Source: Buchnera aphidicola (Chaetogeoica yunlongensis)
GTDB taxonomy: Bacteria > Pseudomonadota > Gammaproteobacteria > Enterobacterales > Enterobacteriaceae
Direction of reading: 5' to 3'
Length of the DNA: 64,000 nucleotides
NCBI GenBank assembly: GCA_039829965.1
Contig: CP139909.1
Span: 310,001 to 374,000 of the forward strand
Shown here: in pieces, positions 48,482 to 58,817 of the stretch
Layout of the letters: each line of letters begins with the position of its first letter
Numbering within the stretch: the stretch's first letter is position 1
Made by a program: the position numbers and the translations under genes
The notes under the pieces: generated by a model
The model's input: the letters and a program-made list of their open reading frames with translations, nothing else
Database searches by the model: none
What the model was told of the DNA's origin: nothing

Positions 48482-49147
48482 ATGTCAGAAGGTAAATTTA
48501 TAGTTGTTGAAGGAATCGAAGGATCTGGAAAAACTACTATATGTAAAAAAATAATAAAAAAAATATTATATCAACATAATATAACTAATACTATATATGT
48601 CAGAGAACCTGGAAGTACACCTTTATCAGAAAAAATTCGTCACTTATTAAAGTTTGAAAATAATATAAATGAAAAAATAAGTAATGAAACAGAATTATTA
48701 CTATTTTATGCTGCTAGAATGCAACTAATCAATAATATAGTTAAACCTAAATTAAAAAAAGGAATTTGGGTAATTGGAGATAGACATATTTTATCATCAT
48801 TTGCATATCAATCTGTAAAAAAAAATACAAATATAAATGTTATTAGTTCATTAAATTCTTTATTTTTAAAAAACTTTTATCCAAATATAACTTTTTATTT
48901 AGATGTAATTCCAGAAATTGGACTAAATAGAATAAAAAATAGAATAAATATTGATAGAATAGAAAAAAAAAACATAAAGTTTTTTCATAACGTTAGAAAT
49001 AATTATTTAAAATTAATTAAGACTTATCCAAAAATAATTAAGATAAATGCTAACTATGATAAAAAAACAGTTCACACATCCTTTAAATCTAAATTTCATT
49101 CATGGTTAAATCAAAGAAATGAATTTATACCCTTGGTTAAAAAATGA
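48482..49147 (+). CDS. tmk: Thymidylate kinase
   Basis: Phosphorylates dTMP to dTDP. The 221-residue protein (E. coli 213) has the P-loop VVEGIEGSGKTTICKK at residues 8-23, the DR(H) motif in WVIGDRHILSSFAYQS near residue 98 and the LDVIPEIGLNRIKNR lid region near residue 139. The last 29 bases overlap the start of holB in another frame, suggesting coupled translation. Contains a 10-A tract at 48963-48972. Confidence 0.95.
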   Translation: MSEGKFIVVEGIEGSGKTTICKKIIKKILYQHNITNTIYVREPGSTPLSEKIRHLLKFENNINEKISNETELLLFYAARMQLINNIVKPKLKKGIWVIGDRHILSSFAYQSVKKNTNINVISSLNSLFLKNFYPNITFYLDVIPEIGLNRIKNRINIDRIEKKNIKFFHNVRNNYLKLIKTYPKIIKINANYDKKTVHTSFKSKFHSWLNQRNEFIPLVKK

Positions 49148-50126
49148 TTACGAAAAAATAATTTATCCACATTATATAAATAAAAACCATCATGCTATTA
49201 TCATAGAATCACAAACAGGACTTGGAAGTGTTTGTTTACTAAAAAACATTGGATTATGGATATTATGTAAAAATAAAACCATGTATTCATGTGGAATATG
49301 TAAAAGTTGTCGACTTATGCATACCAATAATCATCCTGATTGGCACGACTTAAAATTACTACAACATTTTTCTAAAGACCTTTCAAAAAAAATAAGTATC
49401 AATACTATTAGGTACATATCTAATATTATTTTCAAAAGTGCTCATCAAGGAGAAAACAAAATTATATACATTTCAAATATTAATGATTTAACAGAATCGG
49501 CTATTAATGCTTTATTAAAAATAGTTGAAGAACCACCAAAAAACACATATTTTTTATTTATAAACTATATTCCACATAAATTTATTTCTACATTAAAAAG
49601 CAGGTGTATCATTTATAATATATCTACTCCAAAAATTCAAAAAAGTATACAATGGTTAAAAAAAAAATATCCAAATTTAAACAAAACTGAATATATTACT
49701 GCATTAAAAACCAACCATGAAGCTCCACTGCTAGCAGAAAAATATATTACTTCATCCTGTCCTCAAGAAAGAAAACTGTTTTTTAAATATTTTTTGCATT
49801 CCATTCAAAAAAAAAATTTATTACATATAATTGACATAATAATAAAAACTAAAAATTTAGAAAAAAAAATTTTTTGGATATGTAGTATTATTTTAGATGC
49901 AATAAAATGGAAATATAATATTAATCAAACTATAATTAATATTGATCAAATAAATATTATAAAAATTTTATCATTAAAATTTTCAATCAAACTATTAAGT
50001 CAAAGTTATCAATTATGGATAAATTGTTTAAAAACAATTAAGAATATCCCAAATATTAACTTAGAATTATTACTTATTAAAAAAATATTATCTTGGGAAG
50101 AAATTTTAAAAATTTTTATTACTTAA
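49119..50126 (+). CDS. holB: DNA polymerase III subunit delta'
   Basis: Clamp-loader subunit. The 335-residue protein (E. coli 334) starts MNLYPWLKNDYEKII, matching E. coli MRWYPWLRPDFEKL. It has the zinc cysteines CGICKSCRLMHTNNHPDW near residue 53 and ESAINALLKIVEEPPKNTYF near residue 126, ending in the SRC arginine-finger motif (STLKSRCIIY) near residue 158. The C-terminal domain is strongly diverged and Ile/Lys-rich. 10-A tracts at 49658-49667 and 49807-49816 are in frame. It overlaps tmk by 29 bases. Confidence 0.93.
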   Translation: MNLYPWLKNDYEKIIYPHYINKNHHAIIIESQTGLGSVCLLKNIGLWILCKNKTMYSCGICKSCRLMHTNNHPDWHDLKLLQHFSKDLSKKISINTIRYISNIIFKSAHQGENKIIYISNINDLTESAINALLKIVEEPPKNTYFLFINYIPHKFISTLKSRCIIYNISTPKIQKSIQWLKKKYPNLNKTEYITALKTNHEAPLLAEKYITSSCPQERKLFFKYFLHSIQKKNLLHIIDIIIKTKNLEKKIFWICSIILDAIKWKYNINQTIINIDQINIIKILSLKFSIKLLSQSYQLWINCLKTIKNIPNINLELLLIKKILSWEEILKIFIT

Positions 50127-50149
50127 CTAAATTTTATTTTGGAAAAAAA

Positions 50150-50935
50150 ATGTTTCTCGTAGATTCTCACTGTCATTTAGACCTTCTAAACTATACTAGT
50201 ATACATTCAGACTTAAATGATGTAATAAAAAAATCAGAAAGTAAAGGTATTAAATTAATACTTACAGTATCTACATCTATAAAAAATTTTTGTGATTTAT
50301 TACATTTCATAAAAAATAATAACAAAATACTTTTATCTTGTGGGATTCATCCCTGTAACATACCAAAAAACAAAAATGATATATCAAAATTAAAACAATA
50401 TGCTACAAGCAACAAAGTTCATGCAATAGGAGAAACTGGTTTAGATTATATTTCTACACATGATAAAAAATCTCAACAAATATTATTTAGAAAACATATA
50501 AGAATTGCTAAAAAATTAAATAAACCTTTATTAGTTCATACCAGAAAAGCAATAAATGATACGATAAATATTTTAAAAGAAGAAAACACAACAAGCAATA
50601 AAGTTATTTTTCATTCATTTACCGAAAATATTCATTTTGCAAAAATATTATTAGATATGGGATTTTACATCTCTTTTTCTGGAATAGTTACTTTTAAAAA
50701 CGCTAATATTGTAAGAGAAACAGCTAAATTTGTACCGATAGAAAACATGCTAATTGAAACCGACTCTCCTTATTTATCTCCAGTCCCATATAGAGGAAAA
50801 GAAAACCAACCAGCATATCTTTATAAAACTACATCGTTTATTTCCAAACTAAAAAAAATAGATCCTGATAATTTTTCACAACAAACTACAAAAAATTTTT
50901 TAAAATTATTTAACTATTCGCTAAATTCACTTTAA
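50150..50935 (+). CDS. ycfH: TatD-family metal-dependent hydrolase YcfH
   Basis: Member of the TatD DNase family; the exact substrate is not known. The start is set at the ATG at 50150 (262 residues, E. coli 265), because MFLVDSHCHLD is identical to the E. coli start and a GGA ribosome site lies 6 bases upstream; a longer frame from 50093 overlaps holB. Metal ligands are visible in DSHCHLD (residues 5-11), GETGLDY near residue 92, VHTRKA near residue 128, FHSF near residue 153 and ETDSPYLSP near residue 203. Third gene of the tmk-holB-ycfH run. Confidence 0.94.
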   Translation: MFLVDSHCHLDLLNYTSIHSDLNDVIKKSESKGIKLILTVSTSIKNFCDLLHFIKNNNKILLSCGIHPCNIPKNKNDISKLKQYATSNKVHAIGETGLDYISTHDKKSQQILFRKHIRIAKKLNKPLLVHTRKAINDTINILKEENTTSNKVIFHSFTENIHFAKILLDMGFYISFSGIVTFKNANIVRETAKFVPIENMLIETDSPYLSPVPYRGKENQPAYLYKTTSFISKLKKIDPDNFSQQTTKNFLKLFNYSLNSL

Positions 50936-51081
50936 AATAATTATCTTAATATTTATAAAAAAAATTGTTAGATTATATGATTACATGTTTATGTATTATC
51001 ATAAATGTATTTAAAATAAAATTTAAAAAAAATCTTTAAAAAAAATACATATAAAAATTAAATTATAGGAAATATAAAAAA

Positions 51082-52515
51082 ATGTTTAAAAATACATTTT
51101 CATGTTTACAAAAAATAGGTAAATCACTCATGTTACCGGTATCTGTTCTCCCAGTTGCTGGAATTTTATTTGGTATAGGTTCAGCTAACTTCACTATTGT
51201 TCCTCATACTTTCTCAAAAATATTAGCTGAAGCTGGAGGTTCAGTTTTTTCTAATATGCCTTTAATTTTTTCTATTGGAATAGCATTAGGTTTTACTAAA
51301 AATGATGGAGTTGCAGCATTAGCTGCAGTAATATCACATGGAATGATGATGAAAACGTTATCAATAACTTTACCTATTATTTTAAACATATTAGAAATAA
51401 ATATTAATCAAAAATATTTATTAGATACAGGAATATTAGGAGGAATAATATCTGGATCAATTTCTGCTTACATGTTTAATAAATTTTATCGTATACAACT
51501 ACCAGATTATTTAGGATTTTTTACCGGGAAAAGATTTATACCAATTATTTCAGGATTTACTGCAATATTGTTTGGTTTTATTTTATCAATTATATGGCCT
51601 CCATTGGGTTATATAATTAAAGTTTTTTCCGAATGGGCTGCATATCAAAATCCTAATTTAGCATTTTGTATTTATGGAACTGTTGAACGTGCATTAGTGC
51701 CATTTGGATTACATCATATATGGAACGTTCCTTTTCAAATGCAAATAGGAGAATATAACAATGGATTTGGACAAATTTTTCATGGGGATATTGCTAGATA
51801 TATGGCTGGAGATTCTACTGCAGGAAAACTATCTGGTGGATTTATATTCAAAATGTACGGTTTACCTGGTGCTGCATTAGCTATTTGGAAATGTGCTAAT
51901 AAAAAACACAAATCTAATATAGGAGGAATTATGATTTCTGGAGCTCTAACTGCTATCTTTACTGGAATTACAGAACCTATTGAGTTTTCTTTTCTGTTAA
52001 CAGCTCCAATATTATATGTAATTCATTCAATCTTAGCTGGATTAGCTTTTCCTATCTGCATTCTATTAGATATGAGATCTGGTACAAGTTTTTCACATGG
52101 ATTAATAGATTTTATAGTTTTAAGCGGAAAAAGTAATAACTTTTGGTTGTTTCCAATAATTGGTTGTCTGTATGGCGCAATATATTTTATTATTTTCTAC
52201 CTAATGATAAAAATATTAAATTTAAAAACACCTGGAAGAGACAATACTTTAAAAATAACAAAAACTAACAAAACAATACAAGAAATAGCTTTATTAATAC
52301 TATCGGGGTTAGGTGGAAAAAAAAATATTGAAAATTTAGATTCATGTATTACACGTTTACGTATTACCGTGTTTGAAATATCTAAAATTAATAAAAATAT
52401 GTTTAAAAATCTTGGAGCTTCTGGTACAATAATTTCTGGTAATGGTATTCAAATTGTATTTGGAACAAAATCAGAAATAATAAAACAAGAAATAGAAAAA
52501 ATTTGTTCTTTTTAA
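51082..52515 (+). CDS. ptsG: PTS glucose-specific transporter EIICB
   Basis: Imports glucose and phosphorylates it to glucose 6-phosphate. The 477-residue protein equals E. coli length. The EIIC membrane domain covers about 1-390 (MLPVSVLPVAGILFGIGSA, GLHHIWNVPFQMQIG, FTGITEPIEFSFLLTAP). The cytoplasmic EIIB domain covers about 400-477 with the phosphorylated Cys in LDSCITRLRITV near residue 422. EIIA (crr) must be elsewhere. This is the carbon entry point for the glycolytic genes of the window. Confidence 0.97.
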   Translation: MFKNTFSCLQKIGKSLMLPVSVLPVAGILFGIGSANFTIVPHTFSKILAEAGGSVFSNMPLIFSIGIALGFTKNDGVAALAAVISHGMMMKTLSITLPIILNILEININQKYLLDTGILGGIISGSISAYMFNKFYRIQLPDYLGFFTGKRFIPIISGFTAILFGFILSIIWPPLGYIIKVFSEWAAYQNPNLAFCIYGTVERALVPFGLHHIWNVPFQMQIGEYNNGFGQIFHGDIARYMAGDSTAGKLSGGFIFKMYGLPGAALAIWKCANKKHKSNIGGIMISGALTAIFTGITEPIEFSFLLTAPILYVIHSILAGLAFPICILLDMRSGTSFSHGLIDFIVLSGKSNNFWLFPIIGCLYGAIYFIIFYLMIKILNLKTPGRDNTLKITKTNKTIQEIALLILSGLGGKKNIENLDSCITRLRITVFEISKINKNMFKNLGASGTIISGNGIQIVFGTKSEIIKQEIEKICSF

Positions 52516-52605
52516 ATAAATATAAAAAAATAAAAATAGCTTTCAAAATTATTTTTAAAATGAAAAACTTTATCTTTACTAACCTAAATAGTCATATAAA
52601 AAAGT

Positions 52606-52944
52606 ATGTGTAAAAATATATTTGAAAAAATAATTAAACGTACTATTCCTGCAAATATAATTTATCAAGATCAAGAAATAACTGCATTTCACGACATTAA
52701 TCCAGTAGCTCCAATACATATTTTAATTGTTCCTAACGTATCAATTAAATCTTTAAATGAGATAAATAAAACAAATAAAAAAATTTTAGGGGAAATGATA
52801 TATATTGCTGTAAAAATTTCTAAACAATTAAAAATTTCTAATAATGGATATCGTTTAATTATAAATTGTAATAATCACGGAGGGCAAGAAATAAAACATT
52901 TACACATTCATTTACTAGGTGGGAAAAAACTTAATAAAATTTAA
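52606..52944 (+). CDS. hinT: Purine nucleoside phosphoramidase HinT (HIT family)
   Basis: Histidine-triad hydrolase of nucleoside 5'-phosphoramidates. The 112-residue protein (E. coli 119) has KIIKRTIPANIIYQD, HDINPVAPIHILIVPN, and the triad HLHIHLLGG near residue 99. The C-terminal tail is seven residues shorter than in E. coli. Downstream of ptsG as in E. coli, and converging with asnS 35 bases away. Confidence 0.95.
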   Translation: MCKNIFEKIIKRTIPANIIYQDQEITAFHDINPVAPIHILIVPNVSIKSLNEINKTNKKILGEMIYIAVKISKQLKISNNGYRLIINCNNHGGQEIKHLHIHLLGGKKLNKI

Positions 52945-52979
52945 ATTTTCAAAATTACAAAACAATAATCTGACAAATT

Positions 52980-54380
52980 TTAAAAATCAGATTTATGTAT
53001 TGTTCTAGGAAAAGGGCATACATCTTTAATATTTTTAATACCTAAAAAGTAAGAAAAAATTCGTTCAAAACCTATACCAAATCCAGAATGTGGAACTGTT
53101 CCATATTTTCTAAGATCTCGATACCACCCATAATCATTTTTATTAAGTTTTAATTCATAAAATCTAGAATCTAATATACTTAAACGTTCTTCTCTTTCAG
53201 AACCTCCTACGACTTCTCCAATACCAGGAACTAATATATCCATAGCTGATACTGTTTCACCATCATCATTCAATCTCATATAAAAAGCTTTCAAAGATTT
53301 AGGATAATTGATTATTATTACAGGAAATTTAAAATATTCTTCTACTAAAAATCTTTCATGATCAGATGACAATTCAGAACCAAAAAACAAATTCTGAGTA
53401 GAAAAACGATTGGAATTATTTAATATTTTTATTGCTTCTTTGTATTCTATTTGAAAAAATTTTTTTTTAGAAAAGTCATATAAACGCTTGAAAATATTTT
53501 TATCAACAGTATCTTGAAAAAATTTAATATCATTAGAACATTTTTCTAATATAATGTTCACAACATACTTCAACATATTTTCACAAAAATTAATTATATC
53601 GTATAATCTTGAAAAAGCAGTTTCTACTTCTAACATCCAAAATTCAGATAAATGTCTACTAGTATTAGAATTTTCAGCTCTAAATATAGGTCCAAAAGCA
53701 TAAACTTTAGATAACGCGCATGCATACGTTTCTAAAGTTAGTTGCCCTGATACACTTAAAAAACTTTCTTTATTAAAAAAATCTTTTCTAAAATCAACGT
53801 CTCCATTTTTATTTATAGGGATTTTTTTAAAATCTAATGTAGAAACTCTAAACATATCTCCAGCTCCTTCAGAATTTAATCCTGTTATAATAGGTGTAGA
53901 AACCCAATAATATCCATTCTTATAAAGAAAATTATGAAAAGCATGAAATAAACAATTTCTAACTCTAGAAACTGCACCAAAAAAATTAGTTCTAGCTCTT
54001 AAATGAGAAAAATTTCTTAAATGTTTCATTGTATGTTTTTTAGATGAAATAGGATATGATCCTGGATTATCTATTAAACCAAGTACTTTTATATCATTAG
54101 CTTTAACATCATATTTTTGATTATTACCAATCGATTTTATTAATTTTCCAAAAACTATTATCGAACAACCAGAAGTTAGTTTTAAAATTTCATTAGCATA
54201 GTTTTGTAACTTGTTTTGTGCTAAAACTTGAATACAATACACGCATGATCCATCATAAAGATCAATGAAAGATAAACCCATTTTAGATGTTCGTTTGTTT
54301 TTTATCCATCCTTGAATACAAATAGAACTATTTAATTTTATTTTATCTAAAAATACATCCGAAATTGAGACTATAGTCAT
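52980..54380 (-). CDS. asnS: Asparaginyl-tRNA synthetase
   Basis: Class IIb synthetase. The 466-residue length equals E. coli. An N-terminal OB-fold anticodon-binding domain covers about 1-105 (ICIQGWIKNKRTSKMGLSFIDLYDG, positions about 21-45). The catalytic core has FRAENSNTSRHLSEFWMLEVE (motif 2) near residue 228, MDILVPGIGEVVGGSEREER near residue 376 and motif 3 GFGIGFERIFSYF near residue 433. Its presence means tRNA-Asn is charged directly. No disruption. Confidence 0.97.
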   Translation of the reverse strand: MTIVSISDVFLDKIKLNSSICIQGWIKNKRTSKMGLSFIDLYDGSCVYCIQVLAQNKLQNYANEILKLTSGCSIIVFGKLIKSIGNNQKYDVKANDIKVLGLIDNPGSYPISSKKHTMKHLRNFSHLRARTNFFGAVSRVRNCLFHAFHNFLYKNGYYWVSTPIITGLNSEGAGDMFRVSTLDFKKIPINKNGDVDFRKDFFNKESFLSVSGQLTLETYACALSKVYAFGPIFRAENSNTSRHLSEFWMLEVETAFSRLYDIINFCENMLKYVVNIILEKCSNDIKFFQDTVDKNIFKRLYDFSKKKFFQIEYKEAIKILNNSNRFSTQNLFFGSELSSDHERFLVEEYFKFPVIIINYPKSLKAFYMRLNDDGETVSAMDILVPGIGEVVGGSEREERLSILDSRFYELKLNKNDYGWYRDLRKYGTVPHSGFGIGFERIFSYFLGIKNIKDVCPFPRTIHKSDF

Positions 54381-54845
54381 TTAATTACCTTTTAACCATA
54401 TCAAATATTCATTTAAATTCATTGTATTAATAATATATGTAATAATATTACACCTAAATATGTACATAACTGTTGTAATTTTGTTTAAAAAATTAATTTA
54501 ACAATGTTAAATTCATTAAATATTTTATATTATAAAACTATATAAAAATTTTAGACATTGTTTTTTTTAAATGAAATTATAATATATAAAAAATTTTTAT
54601 TTATAAAAAAAGTTTTTTAATTTTACTTAAAAACATTATAAATTTAATAGAAATATATTACTAAACACAAAATGAATATAAATCATTGTAAATTCCTTAC
54701 ATAATACTCTATGTATAAATATGTACATATAAATAAACTAGTACTGTAATATTTTATGAACAAAATTAAAAATTACTAAAACTAATTACCAAATTCAAAC
54801 ATATTCCACTAAAATCTTAACAAAACAAACCATAAATAAAAAATA
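54381..54845. other. Intergenic region asnS-trhO (465 bases)
   Basis: No gene recognisable. E. coli and larger relatives carry other genes near asnS (for example a porin gene); no fragment could be aligned here. AT-rich with no GC-containing hairpin. Confidence 0.35.
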
Positions 54846-55799
54846 TTAAGAATATTTATATTTTTTACGTAAATAATTTATACAATTTATTGAACAACAA
54901 CTATGGAATTTTTTACGACATGAACGACATTGAATAAATAAATTATGACAAAAATTATTAAAACAATTTGTATACACATCACATACACAACTACATTGTT
55001 TACATACGCCTAAAATATCATTAGAAACTTTTTCACTCATTCTTTCATCAAAAACAAAATTCTTTCCTTTAAATTTAATTGGTAATTTATTTTTTTTTGC
55101 ATCGTTTACATATTTAATAATCCCTCCTTTAATATGATAAACATATTTAAATCCATTGTATTTTATCCATGCTGTAGACTTTTCACATCTAATTCCTCCA
55201 GTACAATACATAATAATTTTTTTATCTCGATAATTTTTTAAAAAATCAACTAAATTATGTAATTGTTCTCTAAATGTATTAACTGGATAATTTATTGCAT
55301 TTTCAAAATGACCAATTTGATATTCATAATTATTTCTCATATCTACAAATATAGAATCTCGATCTTCAAACATAATATTCACTTCTTCAGCAGATAAATA
55401 TTTTCCTACAATGTTTGAATTAAAAAAATCTACAGATAAGTCATCACACAGTAACTTTTTTTTTACTTTTATACGCAATACCCAAAATGATTTTCTATAA
55501 TCTAATGCTTCATTAATATCTATATTTTTAAAAATAATAAAAAAATTTTTCATAAAAGTAATAAATTTTTTATACGATTTCTTTAAAATACTCACTTGAG
55601 CATTAATTCCTTCATTAGCAATATACACCCTCCCCAAAACATTAAATTTTGAAAAAAATTTATACAATGAATCACGAAATTTTTTTGGTTCTTTTATAAA
55701 AATATATTTATAAAATGAAACCGTAATACGTGAATTTTTATCAAAAATCATAGAATTTCTTAAAACCATATTAGAATGTGTATTATGTAAAAAACGCAT
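54846..55799 (-). CDS. trhO: tRNA uridine(34) hydroxylase TrhO (rhodanese family)
   Basis: Oxygen-dependent tRNA hydroxylase giving 5-hydroxyuridine at the wobble position (YceA in E. coli). The 317-residue protein (E. coli 350) has an N-terminal ferredoxin-like domain (GRVYIANEGINAQVSI near residue 55) and a rhodanese domain with the active Cys in YCTGGIRCEKSTAW near residue 202. A C-terminal Cys-rich region has about a dozen Cys in CKQCSCVCDVYTNC and CRSCRKKFHSCC, likely metal-binding. The tail is shorter than in E. coli. Confidence 0.92.
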   Translation of the reverse strand: MRFLHNTHSNMVLRNSMIFDKNSRITVSFYKYIFIKEPKKFRDSLYKFFSKFNVLGRVYIANEGINAQVSILKKSYKKFITFMKNFFIIFKNIDINEALDYRKSFWVLRIKVKKKLLCDDLSVDFFNSNIVGKYLSAEEVNIMFEDRDSIFVDMRNNYEYQIGHFENAINYPVNTFREQLHNLVDFLKNYRDKKIIMYCTGGIRCEKSTAWIKYNGFKYVYHIKGGIIKYVNDAKKNKLPIKFKGKNFVFDERMSEKVSNDILGVCKQCSCVCDVYTNCFNNFCHNLFIQCRSCRKKFHSCCSINCINYLRKKYKYS

Positions 55800-55873
55800 A
55801 AATAAACCTTAAGTATAGAATATTGATCAAAATATATAAAAATTAATAAATATTAATTATTTTTTATTTATAA

Positions 55874-58747
55874 TTAAACTTTTAATATATGTTTTTTTTT
55901 AAGAAGTAATTGACATTCTTTTTCTTTATAAAGAGTTAATTGTTTTTTGTATTTATCAATAATATAATTGGGCGCTTGATTAATAAATTTTTGATCTTGT
56001 ACTCTTTCATATAACCTACTAATTTTTAGCTGAATTTTAAAAATTTCTTTTTCTAAATCTTTTAGTATTAATTCTTTTGAAAATGTTTCTGAATAAGGAA
56101 TTAATACTTCAGCACCATAGATTAAACGTGACTCAAGAAACTCATTTAAATTATTATTAGTAGCAATAATAGTAATTGTTTTTAAATAAGATATTTTTTT
56201 TATATAACTTTGATATTTTTCTATTAAATTATTAACTTTACAATTAACATTTTTAAAAAATATAGGTATTAATGTATTAAACGGAAGTTTTAATTTTTTT
56301 CTAAATTGTTTTATTACTAAAAATAAATTCTTAATCCAATCCATATCTTCTATAATATTTTCACTGGCTAACATCTCATTATGTTCTGGAAAACTTTGTA
56401 ACATGATGGTTGTATTACATCCTTTTTTTAAGAAATGTTTCAGTTTTTGCCAAATTTCTTCAGTAATAAAAGGAATTATAGGATGTGCTAAACGTAATAT
56501 AGACTCTAAAACAAAAACCAATGTATATTTTGTATTTTTTGATTCTAAATTGGAATCAGAAACAATGTATGGCTTAGATAATTCTAAATAAATATCACAA
56601 AATTTATTCCATATAAATTCATATAACATATTAGCAGCAAGATCAAATCTATAATTATCCAAAGCATATCTATAATTTTTTACCAAAACATTAAATTCAA
56701 CAATAATCCATTTGTCAGATAACAATACATTTTGATTCATAGGATATATGTCTATAAATTCTATTTTATTAATATTCATTAATACAAACCGACTAGCATT
56801 CCATAATTTATTACAAAAATTTCTATATCCATATAAACGATTAATATTCCATTTTATATATCTTGTAGGTGAAGACAATGCTGCACAAGTAAATCTTAAT
56901 GCATCCGTTCCTGAAGAAGTAATTCCATTAGGAAATAAACTTTTAGTTTGTTTTTTAATTATATTTACATGTCTTGAAATCATCATATTATTTGTGCGTT
57001 TTTGGATTAATTCTTCTAAAGATATTCCATAAATCATATCTAATGGATCAATTACATTTCCCTTAGATTTAGACATTTTTTGACCATTTTCATCACAAAT
57101 TAAACCAGTAATATAAACTTTTTTAAATGGAACTTTATTTTGTTCTGTTTTATTTCGTATCATATGCATGCTTAACATAATCATTCGAGCAATCCAAAAA
57201 AAAATTATATCAAAACCACTAACAATTACATTTGTAGGATAAAATCGATTAAAAAAATTGTTTATATTAGGCCAACCTAATGAAGATAATACCCATAAAC
57301 TGGAAGAAAACCATGTATCTAAAACATCATTTTCTTGATTCAAAACAATATTTTTTGATAAAGAATATTTTTTTCGAACATCATTTTCATCATGACCAAC
57401 ATAAATATTATTTTTAATATCATACCAAATAGGAATACGATGCCCCCATATTAATTGTCTAGAAATACACCAATCTTGAATATTGTTCATCCAAGAATAA
57501 TAAATTTTTTCATATTTTTTAGGTATGAATACAATATCTCCATTCTTAACAGCTTTAATTGCAGTTTTAGATAACAAAGTAACATTTAAATACCATTGAT
57601 CAGTTAAAAATGGCTCAATAATAGATCCACTTCTCTCTCCATAAGGAATAACTAAATCATGTGATTCAATTTTTTCTAATAATTGTAAAGATATTAATGT
57701 TTCTACAATTTTATCTCTTGCAACCAGACGATCTAAATTATGGAATTTCTTAGGAATATGCTCATGATACACACTACAGTGTTTTCCAAAAATATCGTAA
57801 GATTGTATAAAATTTAAAATTGTTCCATCTTCTTTTAAAATATTAATTATAGGTAATTTATGTCTAATAGCAACTTTATAATCATCAAAATCATGCGCTG
57901 GCGTTATTTTTACACATCCCGTTCCTTTTTTAGGATCTACAAACTCATCACCAACAACAGGAACTATTCTATTAATAATGGGTACTAAAACTTTTTTACC
58001 AATATATTTTTTATAACGATTATCACCTGGATTAACTGCTATTGCTGTATCTCCAAATAATGTTTCAGGACGAGTGGTAGAAACAACGATATAATTTTTT
58101 AACTTATTATTATCATTCTTTATATTATTTTCTAATAAAGAATACTTTATGTACCACATTTTCCCTACTAATTTTCTATGTTCTACTTCTAAATCAGAAA
58201 TTACAGTTTTTAAAATAGGATCCCAATTTACTAATTTTTTTCTTTTATATATTAAATTTTCTTTATATAAAATTATAAATGCTTTTCTAACAGAATATGA
58301 AATTTTAGCATCTAAAGTAAATCTTTCTTGTGTCCAATCTACTGAAATTCCTAATGTGCGCATTTGATGAGTAATCATTTTTCCAAATTTATTCTTCCAT
58401 TCCCAAATCTTTTCTAAAAAAATTTCACGACTATACTGTCGAATAGTTTTTTTTTCCTCATGTAACATTTTTTTTTCAACTAAAATTTGTGTTGCAATAC
58501 CTGCATGATCAGTTCCAACTTGCCAAAAGGTATTTTTTCCCTGCATACGATTATATCTTATTAAGATATCCATAATAGTTTGTTGAAATGCATGACCAAG
58601 ATGCAAATTACCAGTAATGTTAGGAGGTGGAATAACTATACAAAAATTAGACCTATCAAGTTTTCCATCTGGTTTAAAATAACCATTTTTTTCCCAAAAG
58701 GTATATATTTTATTTTCAATTTGTAAAGGATTGAAATGTTTTTTCAT
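55874..58747 (-). CDS. valS: Valyl-tRNA synthetase
   Basis: Class I synthetase with editing domain. Start chosen at the ATG at 58747 (957 residues, E. coli 951), where MKKHFNPLQIENKIYTFWE matches the E. coli start and an AGG lies upstream; a TTG start would add three residues. HIGH-type motif is NLHLGHAFQQTIMDIL near residue 44. The CP1 editing domain covers about 190-340 (VSTTRPETLFGDTAIAV). KMSKS is KMSKSKGNVIDP near residue 556. The C-terminal coiled coil (about 890-955) is kept. holC, between valS and pepA in E. coli, is missing. Confidence 0.97.
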   Translation of the reverse strand: MKKHFNPLQIENKIYTFWEKNGYFKPDGKLDRSNFCIVIPPPNITGNLHLGHAFQQTIMDILIRYNRMQGKNTFWQVGTDHAGIATQILVEKKMLHEEKKTIRQYSREIFLEKIWEWKNKFGKMITHQMRTLGISVDWTQERFTLDAKISYSVRKAFIILYKENLIYKRKKLVNWDPILKTVISDLEVEHRKLVGKMWYIKYSLLENNIKNDNNKLKNYIVVSTTRPETLFGDTAIAVNPGDNRYKKYIGKKVLVPIINRIVPVVGDEFVDPKKGTGCVKITPAHDFDDYKVAIRHKLPIINILKEDGTILNFIQSYDIFGKHCSVYHEHIPKKFHNLDRLVARDKIVETLISLQLLEKIESHDLVIPYGERSGSIIEPFLTDQWYLNVTLLSKTAIKAVKNGDIVFIPKKYEKIYYSWMNNIQDWCISRQLIWGHRIPIWYDIKNNIYVGHDENDVRKKYSLSKNIVLNQENDVLDTWFSSSLWVLSSLGWPNINNFFNRFYPTNVIVSGFDIIFFWIARMIMLSMHMIRNKTEQNKVPFKKVYITGLICDENGQKMSKSKGNVIDPLDMIYGISLEELIQKRTNNMMISRHVNIIKKQTKSLFPNGITSSGTDALRFTCAALSSPTRYIKWNINRLYGYRNFCNKLWNASRFVLMNINKIEFIDIYPMNQNVLLSDKWIIVEFNVLVKNYRYALDNYRFDLAANMLYEFIWNKFCDIYLELSKPYIVSDSNLESKNTKYTLVFVLESILRLAHPIIPFITEEIWQKLKHFLKKGCNTTIMLQSFPEHNEMLASENIIEDMDWIKNLFLVIKQFRKKLKLPFNTLIPIFFKNVNCKVNNLIEKYQSYIKKISYLKTITIIATNNNLNEFLESRLIYGAEVLIPYSETFSKELILKDLEKEIFKIQLKISRLYERVQDQKFINQAPNYIIDKYKKQLTLYKEKECQLLLKKKHILKV

Positions 58748-58817
58748 GATATGCAACCTAACAAATATAATTTGATATTTATATTATATAAACGTTAACA
58801 GATAAATAATATCTGTT

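Noticed and set aside
50093..50149. Longer start for ycfH adding 19 residues and overlapping holB
   Set aside because: The internal ATG gives MFLVDSHCHLD exactly as in E. coli and has a GGA ribosome site.
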